From: an uncultured Bacteroidales bacterium
GTDB taxonomy: Bacteria > Bacteroidota > Bacteroidia > Bacteroidales > Bacteroidaceae
Direction: 5' to 3'
DNA length: 64,000 nt
Assembly: GCA_902787575.1 (NCBI GenBank)
Contig: CADAGX010000002.1
Span: 62,001 to 126,000 of the forward strand
In this document: one piece after another, positions 31,090 through 39,625 of the stretch
How the letters are laid out: every line of letters begins with the position of its first letter
Position numbering within the stretch: position 1 is the stretch's first letter
Translations under genes and position numbers: made by a program
The notes under the pieces: model-generated
What the model was told of the DNA's origin: nothing
Databases searched by the model: none
What the model saw: the letters and a program-made list of their open reading frames with translations, nothing else

Positions 31090-31848
31090 TTATTTCATGC
31101 CGCGCGCTTTGTAGATGCGATCCTTGGCTTCGTTGATTTCCTTGAATTTCTTCTCGGCGGCCCGTCGGATGTCGTCGCCCAGCGAGGCGACGCGGTCGGG
31201 GTGGTTCTCCAATGCCATACGCTTGTAGGCACGCCGTACTTCGTCGTCTGTGGCACTGGAGGTGAGGCCCAGCACACGGTAGGCGTCTTCGAGCGTGGAG
31301 CCGCCGAGACCCATCATCTGTTCGGCCGTGCCGGCGGCGAGTCCCATCGAGACGCAAATCTGTTGCAGTGCCTGCCGCTCTTGTGTGGCAATGTGTCCGT
31401 CGGCCTTGGCAATCTCGCACAGAAAGGCTACGAGTTGCAGGCGTTGCTCCTGTGGCATGGCGCTTGCCAACTGTCGGCAGACGGCTTGGATCTGGGCGTT
31501 CCACTGTGGCTCGCCCATCCGTTTCTTCTGTTCGAAGAGGCGTAGCAAGATTTCCTGTCCCTCGCTTTCTGCCTGGGCGGAGAAGTTGGTGCGCAGGAAG
31601 CGTCGCACGTACTCCATCTCGCTGTGCATAATCTTGCTGTCGGCATGGATGATGTGGGCCGAGAGCACCATCAGTGAGAAGAGGAAGCCGTTGCGTTGGC
31701 CTTGCGGCTCATAGGCTCGCTGCTCTTCGGGCGTGAAATTCGATGCCCGTTCGGTGAACATGTCGAACATGGCACCCAGCACAAAGCCGGCCAGCGCACC
31801 CAATGGGCCGCCGTGCAGGAGTCCGAGGAAACCGCCTATCCACTTCAT
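31090..31848 (-). CDS. TerB-DnaJ co-chaperone (DjlA-like)
   Basis: A 252-residue protein. A short glycine-rich hydrophobic N-terminus (MKWIGGFLGLLHGGPLGALA, then FVLGAMFDMF) resembles the membrane segment of DjlA. Residues about 55-165 form a TerB-like helical domain (LMVLSAHIIHADSKIMHSE, FLCEIAKADGHIATQERQAL). The C-terminal ~65 residues are a J domain (EDAYRVLGLTSSATDDEVRR), with the HPD motif in ENHPDRV that stimulates DnaK. It lies 39 bp after mutS on the same strand. Confidence 0.9.
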   Translation of the reverse strand: MKWIGGFLGLLHGGPLGALAGFVLGAMFDMFTERASNFTPEEQRAYEPQGQRNGFLFSLMVLSAHIIHADSKIMHSEMEYVRRFLRTNFSAQAESEGQEILLRLFEQKKRMGEPQWNAQIQAVCRQLASAMPQEQRLQLVAFLCEIAKADGHIATQERQALQQICVSMGLAAGTAEQMMGLGGSTLEDAYRVLGLTSSATDDEVRRAYKRMALENHPDRVASLGDDIRRAAEKKFKEINEAKDRIYKARGMK

Positions 31849-31887
31849 GTTGTTTGCTGTTTTGACCGGGTAGTCCGGAATGTCTAA

Positions 31888-34503
31888 CTATTTCTCTTTT
31901 ACCAACCTTTTTATCTCGTTGAGTTTGTTGAGTGCCTCGATAGGCGTGAGGTTGTTGATGTCGAGGTGCAGGAACTCGTCGCGTATCTGGCAGAGGATGG
32001 GGTCGTCGAGCTGGAAGAAACTGAGCTGTACGCCCTGATTGCTCTCGTGGCCGGCAGCGATTCCGGCGCCCAGATTGTCGTGATCTTTCGTGGCCTCGAG
32101 CTGTTTGAGCACCGTGTCGGCACGCCGCACAATGGAGGTGGGCATACCTGCCAGACGTGCCACGTGGATGCCGAAGCTGTGGGCCGAGCCGCCGCGTTCG
32201 AGCTTGCGCAGGAAGATGATTTTGCCATCCACGTCGCGCACGCTCACATTGAAGTTCTTGATGCGCGGGAAGTGGTTCTCCATCTCGTTGAGTTCGTGGT
32301 AGTGCGTGGCAAAGAGGGTGCGGGCATGGCCGCGCGTATTCTCGTGTATGTATTCCACGATGGCCCACGCAATGCTGATGCCGTCGTAGGTGCTGGTGCC
32401 GCGTCCCAGTTCGTCGAAGAGGACAAGGCTGCGAGCCGACAGGTTGTTCAGTATGTTGGCTGCCTCGTTCATCTCCACCATGAAGGTGCTTTCGCCCACC
32501 GAGATGTTGTCGCTGGCTCCCACACGGGTGAAAATCTTATCCACGTATCCGATGTGTGCGCTCTCGGCCGGTACGAAGCTGCCCATCTGAGCCATCAGCG
32601 TGATGAGCGCCGTCTGTCGCAGCAGTGCGCTCTTGCCGGCCATGTTGGGACCGGTGATGATGATGATTTGTTGCTTCTCGGTGTCCATATAGACATCGTT
32701 GGCCACGTAGCGTTCGCCCACGGGCAGCTGGTGTTCGATGACGGGGTGTCGTCCCTGACGTATGTCTATTACGTCCGTCTCGTCGACCTTCGGGCGAATG
32801 TAGCGGTTCTCCTCGGCGCTGACGGCAAAGGAGAGCAGGCAGTCGAGGCGTGCGATGAGGCTTGCATCGAGCTGTATGGAAGGCGTGAACTCGTTGAGCG
32901 CCGTCACCAGTTCGCTGAAAAGTTGTGTCTCGAGCGACAGGATGCGGTCTTCGGCTCCCATGATCTTCTCTTCGTATTCCTTCAGCTCCTGCGTGATATA
33001 TCGCTCGGCCTGCACCAGTGTCTGCTTGCGTATCCACTCGGGCGGCACCTGCTGCTTGTACGTGTTGCGCACCTCGAGATAGTAGCCGAAGACGTTGTTG
33101 TAGCCAATCTTCAGGCTCTGAATGCCTGTCTTCTCGGCTTCGCGTTGCTGTATCTGCAGCAGGTAGTCCTTGCCTTGGTAGGCAATGCGGCGCAGTTCGT
33201 CGAGTTCGGTGTTCACTCCGTCGGCAATGACGCTTCCCTTGTTCACCAGCAGTGGCGGGTCGGGCTGTATCTCGCGTGCTATGCGGTCGCGTATGCTGGC
33301 GCAGAGGTTGAGTTGCTCGCCGATGCGCCGCAATGTGGCGTCTTCGGCATGTTCGCATGCCTCCTTGATGGGCTCTATGGCCTGCAGTGCCACCTTCAGC
33401 TGCACCACGTCGCGCGGCGACACGCGCCCCACGCTTACCTTTCCGACGATGCGTTCCAGGTCGCCCATGCGCCGCAGATGCTCGTCGAGCAGTTCGCGCA
33501 GGTCGGGGTGGCGGAAGAAACAGTCCACCACATCCTGCCGTTCGGCTATCTGCTTCACGTCCTTCAGCGGAAATGCCAGCCAGCGCCGCAGCATACGTGC
33601 ACCCATCGGTGTCACTGTCTTGTCTATCACGTCGAGCAGCGAGATGCCGTCCTCGTTCATCGAGCCGAACAACTCGAGGCTGCGCACCGTAAATTTGTCG
33701 AGCCGCACGTAGCGGTCCTCCTCGATGCGTCGCAGGGCCGTGATGTGGCCCAGCTGCAGGTGCTGCGTCATCTCCATGTATTGCAAGATGACGCCCGAGG
33801 CCACGATGCCGCTCTTCAGGTGTTCGACGCCGAAGCCCTTCAGGTTCTTTACGCCGAAGTGTTTCAGCAGTTTGCCCCTTGCCGTGCTCTCGGCGAATGC
33901 CCAGTCGTCGAGCTCGAACGTCACAAAGCGTGTGCCGAAGCTGCCCTCGAACATGCTTTTCTTGCCTCGCTCGTAGAGAACCTCCTTTGGTGCGAACGAC
34001 GAGAGCAGCTTGTCCACGTAGTCTGTGTTGCCCTCGGCCGTCAGAAACTCGCCCGTGCTGATGTCTAGGAAAGCCAGTCCGCACACCGTCTTGCCGAAGT
34101 GTACGGCAGCCAAGAAGTTGTTCTCCTTGTAAGTGAGCACCGTGTCGCTCATCGTCACGCCCGGCGTCACCAGTTCCGTGATGCCTCGCTTCACCAGTGT
34201 CTTTGTCAGCTTCGGGTCTTCGAGCTGGTCGCAGATGGCCACGCGCTTGCCAGCCCTCACCAGCTTGGGCAGATAAGTGTCCAGTGCGTGGTGCGGAAAT
34301 CCGGCCATCTCTGTCGAAGGCATGTTCTCCTTGCCGTTGTTGCGCCTTGTCAGCGTGATGCCCAGAATCTCGGACGCAATGACTGCGTCCTCTGCGTATG
34401 TCTCGTAGAAGTCACCACAACGGAAGAGCAGCAACGCATCGGGGTGCTTTGCCTTCAGGTCGTAGAACTGCTTCATCATGGGCGTCAGCCCTTCTTTCGC
34501 CAT
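31888..34503 (-). CDS. mutS: DNA mismatch repair protein MutS
   Basis: Recognises mismatches and small loops and recruits MutL. The 871-residue length is standard. The N-terminal mismatch-binding domain includes [17 protein letters not shown], a variant of the F-X-E motif. The ATPase domain has Walker A GPNMAGKS (618-625), followed by the signature [20 protein letters not shown] and [14 protein letters not shown]. The ATG at 34503 is chosen because [20 protein letters not shown] is the natural family N-terminus. A -7 element (TATCTTTG) is at 34532-34525. The djlA-like gene follows 39 bp downstream. Confidence 0.97.
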   Translation of the reverse strand: MAKEGLTPMMKQFYDLKAKHPDALLLFRCGDFYETYAEDAVIASEILGITLTRRNNGKENMPSTEMAGFPHHALDTYLPKLVRAGKRVAICDQLEDPKLTKTLVKRGITELVTPGVTMSDTVLTYKENNFLAAVHFGKTVCGLAFLDISTGEFLTAEGNTDYVDKLLSSFAPKEVLYERGKKSMFEGSFGTRFVTFELDDWAFAESTARGKLLKHFGVKNLKGFGVEHLKSGIVASGVILQYMEMTQHLQLGHITALRRIEEDRYVRLDKFTVRSLELFGSMNEDGISLLDVIDKTVTPMGARMLRRWLAFPLKDVKQIAERQDVVDCFFRHPDLRELLDEHLRRMGDLERIVGKVSVGRVSPRDVVQLKVALQAIEPIKEACEHAEDATLRRIGEQLNLCASIRDRIAREIQPDPPLLVNKGSVIADGVNTELDELRRIAYQGKDYLLQIQQREAEKTGIQSLKIGYNNVFGYYLEVRNTYKQQVPPEWIRKQTLVQAERYITQELKEYEEKIMGAEDRILSLETQLFSELVTALNEFTPSIQLDASLIARLDCLLSFAVSAEENRYIRPKVDETDVIDIRQGRHPVIEHQLPVGERYVANDVYMDTEKQQIIIITGPNMAGKSALLRQTALITLMAQMGSFVPAESAHIGYVDKIFTRVGASDNISVGESTFMVEMNEAANILNNLSARSLVLFDELGRGTSTYDGISIAWAIVEYIHENTRGHARTLFATHYHELNEMENHFPRIKNFNVSVRDVDGKIIFLRKLERGGSAHSFGIHVARLAGMPTSIVRRADTVLKQLEATKDHDNLGAGIAAGHESNQGVQLSFFQLDDPILCQIRDEFLHLDINNLTPIEALNKLNEIKRLVKEK

Positions 34504-34524
34504 AATTTGTATTTTTTCCACTGG

Positions 34525-34532
34525 CAAAGATA
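34525..34532 (-). promoter_or_regulatory. -7 promoter element of mutS
   Basis: Minus-strand TATCTTTG lies 21 bp upstream of the mutS ATG. No TTTG was found at the expected -33 distance. Confidence 0.5.
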
Positions 34533-34566
34533 CGCATTTTCTGCGGAACCACCACAGCACGAGGCA

Positions 34567-34602
34567 TAAAAAAGAGAGAAGCATCGTGTGTGACTTCTCT
34601 CT
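34567..34602 (-). terminator. Intrinsic terminator of tRNA-Val
   Basis: On the minus strand a 9-bp stem (AGAGAGAAG / CTTCTCTCT) with a 12-nt loop runs into a T-rich tail. It lies 20 bp after the tRNA 3' end. Confidence 0.75.
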
Positions 34603-34621
34603 CGACTTGTGGGAAGTGGGG

Positions 34622-34696
34622 TAGGGACGATCGGGCTCGAACCGATGACCTCTGCAATGTGACTGCAGCGCTCTAAACCAACTGGGCTACGCCCCT
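34622..34696 (-). tRNA. tRNA-Val (anticodon CAC)
   Basis: A 75-nt cloverleaf: acceptor AGGGGCG paired with CGTCCCT, D-arm, anticodon stem CTGCA/TGCAG with loop GTCACAT (anticodon CAC at 34661-34659), and T-arm ATCGG TTCGAGC CCGAT. CCA is not encoded. One C-A mismatch occurs in the D-stem. A leftward TAACTTTG -7 element is at 34724-34717. Confidence 0.85.
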
Positions 34697-34902
34697 GTCT
34701 TCGCCTTATTGCGGTGCAAAGTTACGCATTTATTTCCGAACCGCCATAACTTTCGCCTCTTTTTTTGTGATTTGTGCGCATTCGCCGTCTTGCTGGCCCG
34801 ATGTAAGGATTTGGCTTCACGCGCGTACGCGTAAAAGATGAAGGAAGATATGCTTCGGTGGGTTCTTTTTGTGCGTTCGCTTCAAAAAAAGTGGAGAAAA
34901 AA

Positions 34903-34932
34903 TTTGGCGTAACGAAAAATTCCGTAACTTTG
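34903..34932 (+). promoter_or_regulatory. Promoter of the large surface protein gene
   Basis: TTTG at 34903-34906, an 18-bp spacer and TAACTTTG at 34925-34932. The leader to the ATG at 35053 is about 115 nt. The remaining 34725-34900 stretch between the tRNA promoter and this promoter shows nothing else recognisable. Confidence 0.75.
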
Positions 34933-35052
34933 TCCTCTGTGAGCATGTGGGAGACCGCTTGCAGCCATTGGAAAGAACGTTGGCAAACTACGAATAAACG
35001 CACAATAATTTAATCTAACAAACGTATAACAACCTTTAATAACTGTTTAACT

Positions 35053-38000
35053 ATGAAGAAAACATTTACTCTTGCTCTGACGTTGCTTCTTTGCACGTTC
35101 GGAGTCATTCGGGCGCAAGTTCCCTTCACCCTCGAGGACGGGTATTACTTGCTTTCCTCGGCAGAGGATCTTCAGACGTTGTCGGCCCTCTCAAACGATG
35201 TGGGTCAGCGCGACAACGTGCGTACAGCTAATTACAAGCTGACGAAGGACATCGACATGAGCGCGGTGGAGAACTTCACTCCCATCAGCTTTACCAGTTC
35301 TAACGGTGCCGCTTTCGGTGGTATCTTCGACGGTCAGGGTCACACGATCTCGAACGTGACGATTTCTACGCCCGAGAGCCATGGTAATCATCTGGGCTTC
35401 ATCGGACTGCTTTTCAGTGGAACCCTTCGCAATTTGTGCATCAAGAACATCACCATCAACAGCAACAGTACTACGGCAGTGGCTCGTGGTGCCTTGGTTG
35501 GTCGCGACGGATCGAGTACCATCGAGAACTGCTGTGTGATCAACTTCACGCTGAACGATGCATGCCTCACTTCGAGCAGTACTACGACGGCTGGTGCCGT
35601 GGTGGGTTACCTCTCGTCGAGCGAGACAACCTTCTTCCGGAACTGCTATGCCTACAATGCCATTCGCGTGACGGGCGAGGACAGTGCTCCCATTCGTTCG
35701 TATGGCGGCAAGGGTGCCAAGGCTACCGTGACTAACAACTACGACAACACGACTACCGAAGAAGCTGACTTTGCCAGCGGTAAGGTGTGCTATCTGCTCA
35801 ACGGTTCGCAGAGCGAAACTCCCGTCTGGTTCCAGACGCTCGAAGAGGACGCTTCGCCCTTGCTGGACAGCACGCACAAGACGGTGTATGTGGCCAATGA
35901 CTTGACTTGCGACGGCAAGCCCAAGGGCGACGAACTCATTTACGGCAACAGTGGTCCCGGCCAACGCGACGACCATGATTTCGTCAATGGCGTCTGCAAT
36001 ATCTGCGGCAATGCCGACGAGACATGGCTTACTCCGGTGGACGGCGTCTATCAGCTTGGTACGCCCGAGCAGGTACAGTGGTTTGCAGCCTATGTGAACG
36101 GCAACCACGGTACTGCTAATGCTTGCCTGACGGCAGACATTAACTTTGCCAGCGTGGAGAACTTCAAGCCTATTGGTACGAAGGCATCTCCCTATCATGC
36201 TACCTTCGACGGCCAAGGTCACAAAATCTCGAACCTTTATATCAATGTTGAGGGCGAGAACGTAGGTATCTTCGGTACTGTCATCGGAGGTGCTACGATA
36301 AAGAACTTTGTGCTGGACAACACGTGCTCCATCTATGGTGTCTCGTATGTGGGCATCGTTGGTGCATCCAATGGTGAAGGCAACGTCATCCTGCAGTGCA
36401 TTGGCCAGGAGGGAGTAGTCGTTGCATCGGACCGCAACGCCGGAGCTATCATCGGTTGCAACTATGGCGGAACGGCTAAGTTCACCATCGAGAACTGCTA
36501 CAACACCGGCACCATTCAGGGTGCACGCGAGAGCGCTGCTCTGAGTGGCTACGTTGGCAGCGGCGCTATCATCCGTAACTGCTACAACATTGGCGTGGTG
36601 ACAGGCTACGACGTTGAAAGTACATATGTTTATCCTTATATCTACCGAGGCTCGGCTACAATGACCAACACGTATAGTGCCACCGGCGTAGAGGATGAGA
36701 ACATTGCAATAGACGAAGAAATAGGTACGGGCGAGCTGACATGGCTGCTGAATGGCAAGTCGTTTGTCAACCCCGTTTGGTTCCAGACCATTGGCACCGA
36801 TGCATATCCCGTGCTCAATCCCGCTTCTGCCATCGTTTATAAGAACGGTGAGAACTATGCCAACGTAGGAAACGACGATTCGTTCCCCGCCTTCCGCGAG
36901 TTCCTGATAACACAGGAAACAGAGGCGAACGAGGAGAAAGTTGCCACACAGTCGTTGCTCGACGATTATAAGGCCGCAGTGGCTGGCTGGAGCGACATCG
37001 TAACGCTCGACTCTCTGATGGCTGCCTATGCCGAGACAAAGGCTATGCGCGACGACATTGCTAAGTCCGTGCGCGAGTATCAGGCCTACGCACAAGCTTG
37101 TCAGGAGGCACGCGATCAGCTCAGCACCATCGAGCAGCAGAACAGCTATCGCGATGTAGCCGAGGACTACCTCGATGAAAGCAACGAAATAGAGCCCGGC
37201 GACTTCCCCAACGGTAACAGCGCCTACGTCATGGCCCATCACACCCTGACGGGCGAGGAACTTACCGCCGAGACGGAGTACATGTCGAAGTTGCTCCTGC
37301 GCGTGTTGTTGTCCAACCCCGAAGCCGGTACCGACATGACATTTGTCATGGATAATCCCGACTTTACTGGCGGCTTCAATGGCTGGACCGTGGAAGGCAA
37401 TGCAGAAATGTACAAGGGTGGCGAAGCCTCTGTGATGACCTGTGCACGCGGTATGAATGGCGTGTTCAGCATGACGCAGACCCTCGAGGATCTGCCCAAC
37501 GGCATCTACGAGTTGGTGATGAACGGCTTCACACGTACGGCCTCCGACCCAAGTGTTCGCCTCTACACGGCTGACTTACTGATGAACGACGTGGCCAACA
37601 ACATTATGGCCATCGGCGAAGATCCCGTTTACGAGGAGGATGCAGTGGACAGCGTGAACTGCCACATCACTGGTTCGAGTGTCGATGCAGTGTTCTACGA
37701 CGAAATCAACGGCGGAACGGGCTGGGTGCCTGGTTACCTGGTGGGCTGCTCGTATGCATTCCGTGCTAACCGTTATCTGAACCGTGTGGCTGTGGAGGTT
37801 ACCGACGGCAAACTCACACTCGGTGTGCGCGACCATGCTTCTACTTTGGGCAACTGGACGACCTTCGCCAACGCACGTCTCTACTTCCTCGGAACAGCAG
37901 AAGAGGCTAACGACTCGCTGACGGCTGTGCTGGGCAGCTTCGTGGCACGCGCCACCACAATTCGCGACTTCGTGGCCGACTCCGGTACCGATTATCCGAA

Positions 38001-39270
38001 GCGTCCGAACATCTCGTCCGACCTGATTGACCAGATATCTACGGCCATCACCGAGAGCGAGACAGCATCCACGGGAGAGCAGAAGATGGCTCTCATCAAA
38101 CGCTTCAGCGACCTCTTTGCTAAGGTTTACGCATGCCGCATGGCATACGTCGACTTGCTGAAGTCCGTAGAAACTCTCGAGGACCTTGCAACGAAACTTT
38201 ATACGAACGGCTTGCTGAGCGAAGACGATTATATGGCAGCTTTCAGTGCTACGAGCAAGGCATGGGACGGCTTCGAAAAAGGAACTATGAGCGAGCAGGA
38301 AGCACGCGACCTTATCAAGGAACTCGAGGACTACTATGGCAGCATCTCTCTGCCGAAGGACGACGATGGTTTCTATCATCTGAGCACGGCTCACCACATG
38401 GCTATGTTCTCTACGATCGTCAACGAAGGCGAGAATAATGCCAAGGCTGTGTTGGACGCTGACATCGACATGAGCGTGATAGATAACTTCACGCCCATCG
38501 GTTTCACCAGTGCCAACGGAAAGGCTTTCATCGGTTTCTTCGACGGTCAGGGTCATACCGTATCGAACGTAACCATCAATATTGACGGCGAGAACACCAA
38601 CCACGTAGGCTTCATCGGCCTGCTGTACACGCCCGGTGCAGTAACCAACTTGTGTGTCAAGGACATCACCATCAACAATGAGAGCACGGCTCAGGTGGCT
38701 CGTGGTGCAATCGTAGGTCGAGACGGTTCGGGCTCCATTACGAACTGCTGTGCGGTTAACTTCACGATAAACGAAAAACCCATCGTGGAGTCGGCAACTA
38801 CCGGCACAGGTGGCATCGTGGGTTACCTTTCGTCTACCGCTTCCTCCATCTTGGAGAACTGCTTTGCATATCATGCCATCCGCAATGTGGAAGGCACTGC
38901 CACTCCTCTGAATACTTTCGGTGGCAAGGGTTCAAAGACAGTGAACGTGCGCAACAACTACGAGAGCCGCACCACCACAGACGAGCAGTTTGCCAGTGGT
39001 GAGATTACCTACAAGCTCAATGGCGAACGCTCTGATAGCGTGCTGTATTATCAGACACTGGGCGAGGACGATTATCCCATGCTCAGCTCCAACAGCAAGA
39101 TTGTCTATAAGACAGCAGAAGGCGTTTACACCAACGAAGGTGACGGCATCGTAGCCGTACGCAAGGAGGAGAACATCGAAGGAGTCCTCTTCGACCTGAC
39201 AGGTCGCCGCGTACAGAAGGCAGAGAAAGGCCTGTACATCATCGAAGGCCGCAAGGTACTCGTGAAGTAA
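35053..39270 (+). CDS. Large GLUG-type surface protein with a type IX secretion sorting tail
   Basis: A 1405-residue exported protein with a signal peptide (MKKTFTLALTLLLCTFGVIR, then AQ). There are three beta-rich segments with GLUG-like repeats at about residues 29-276, 330-600 and 1097-1370. Typical strings are FGGIFDGQGHTISNVTI, ATFDGQGHKISNLYI and IGFFDGQGHTVSNVTI. Segments 1 and 3 are near-duplicates, sharing the FIGLL, ARGA-VGRDGS, GGKG and NNY blocks. Between segments 2 and 3 lies a helical and beta linker. The last ~35 residues (GVLFDLTGRRVQKAEKGLYI, then IEGRKVLVK) match the T9SS type A C-terminal sorting domain. Adhesin-like or matrix function is inference. A terminator follows. 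Confidence 0.85.
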   Translation: MKKTFTLALTLLLCTFGVIRAQVPFTLEDGYYLLSSAEDLQTLSALSNDVGQRDNVRTANYKLTKDIDMSAVENFTPISFTSSNGAAFGGIFDGQGHTISNVTISTPESHGNHLGFIGLLFSGTLRNLCIKNITINSNSTTAVARGALVGRDGSSTIENCCVINFTLNDACLTSSSTTTAGAVVGYLSSSETTFFRNCYAYNAIRVTGEDSAPIRSYGGKGAKATVTNNYDNTTTEEADFASGKVCYLLNGSQSETPVWFQTLEEDASPLLDSTHKTVYVANDLTCDGKPKGDELIYGNSGPGQRDDHDFVNGVCNICGNADETWLTPVDGVYQLGTPEQVQWFAAYVNGNHGTANACLTADINFASVENFKPIGTKASPYHATFDGQGHKISNLYINVEGENVGIFGTVIGGATIKNFVLDNTCSIYGVSYVGIVGASNGEGNVILQCIGQEGVVVASDRNAGAIIGCNYGGTAKFTIENCYNTGTIQGARESAALSGYVGSGAIIRNCYNIGVVTGYDVESTYVYPYIYRGSATMTNTYSATGVEDENIAIDEEIGTGELTWLLNGKSFVNPVWFQTIGTDAYPVLNPASAIVYKNGENYANVGNDDSFPAFREFLITQETEANEEKVATQSLLDDYKAAVAGWSDIVTLDSLMAAYAETKAMRDDIAKSVREYQAYAQACQEARDQLSTIEQQNSYRDVAEDYLDESNEIEPGDFPNGNSAYVMAHHTLTGEELTAETEYMSKLLLRVLLSNPEAGTDMTFVMDNPDFTGGFNGWTVEGNAEMYKGGEASVMTCARGMNGVFSMTQTLEDLPNGIYELVMNGFTRTASDPSVRLYTADLLMNDVANNIMAIGEDPVYEEDAVDSVNCHITGSSVDAVFYDEINGGTGWVPGYLVGCSYAFRANRYLNRVAVEVTDGKLTLGVRDHASTLGNWTTFANARLYFLGTAEEANDSLTAVLGSFVARATTIRDFVADSGTDYPKRPNISSDLIDQISTAITESETASTGEQKMALIKRFSDLFAKVYACRMAYVDLLKSVETLEDLATKLYTNGLLSEDDYMAAFSATSKAWDGFEKGTMSEQEARDLIKELEDYYGSISLPKDDDGFYHLSTAHHMAMFSTIVNEGENNAKAVLDADIDMSVIDNFTPIGFTSANGKAFIGFFDGQGHTVSNVTINIDGENTNHVGFIGLLYTPGAVTNLCVKDITINNESTAQVARGAIVGRDGSGSITNCCAVNFTINEKPIVESATTGTGGIVGYLSSTASSILENCFAYHAIRNVEGTATPLNTFGGKGSKTVNVRNNYESRTTTDEQFASGEITYKLNGERSDSVLYYQTLGEDDYPMLSSNSKIVYKTAEGVYTNEGDGIVAVRKEENIEGVLFDLTGRRVQKAEKGLYIIEGRKVLVK

Positions 39271-39296
39271 ATTCTTTCGACTGATATCGTATCTCT

Positions 39297-39333
39297 GGCA
39301 GGGGCGGCAAAACATGCCGTCCCTGCCTTTTTT
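39297..39333 (+). terminator. Intrinsic terminator of the surface protein gene
   Basis: A 13-bp stem (GGCAGGGGCGGCA / TGCCGTCCCTGCC, one G-T pair) with a 5-nt loop and a TTTTTT tail, 26 bp after the stop codon. Confidence 0.85.
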
Positions 39334-39336
39334 CTA

Positions 39337-39442
39337 TGCCACGCGTCGCAAGTGAAAATGCGACGCGTCGCGTGAGCCAATGCGACGTGTCGCGTGAGCC
39401 AATGCGACGTGTCGCGTGAGCGCAAACTACACGTCGCATTTC
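39337..39442. repeat. Phased palindrome array C (five copies, exact 22-bp period)
   Basis: Cores ACGCGT (39341, 39363), ACGTGT (39385, 39407) and ACACGT (39429) recur at exactly 22-bp intervals. The 14-bp context is TGCGACGCGTCGCA or a close variant; the 8-bp spacer varies (AGTGAAAA, TGAGCCAA twice, TGAGCGCA). It lies between the surface protein terminator and the typA promoter. No coding potential was seen. Confidence 0.8.
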
Positions 39443-39594
39443 GCAACCCCAAATGGTGTGTCGGATTTGGCACATCGCGTATCTCCACCACTTGTCAAGT
39501 GAGAGGCTTCCATGCCATTTTCCTTTTTCAATATGTGGCATCAAGGTGTAGGGAATTTGCACCGATAAAATTATGAATTACGAATTAAAAAGCG

Positions 39595-39602
39595 TACCTT
39601 TG
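39595..39602 (+). promoter_or_regulatory. -7 promoter element of typA
   Basis: TACCTTTG lies 23 bp before the typA ATG. No clean TTTG was found at -33. The 39443-39590 stretch before it holds nothing else recognisable. Confidence 0.55.
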
Positions 39603-39625
39603 CAGCCGAAAAGTAGTTAAGGCGT

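Noticed and set aside
31966-34068. 700-codon open frame antisense to mutS
   Set aside because: A shadow frame within a full-length, motif-complete mutS.
34800-34832. CACGCGCGTACGCGT stretch as another phased array
   Set aside because: A single short palindromic cluster without the 22-bp period.
35191-37242. 683-codon open frame antisense to the large surface protein
   Set aside because: It mirrors the codon periodicity of the plus-strand gene, has no family resemblance or signal, and the plus-strand frame has a promoter, signal peptide and sorting tail.
39337-39442. CRISPR array
   Set aside because: The repeat is only 14 bp and palindromic, the spacer 8 bp, and no cas gene is present; the same holds for the arrays at 53.0 and 63.2 kb.
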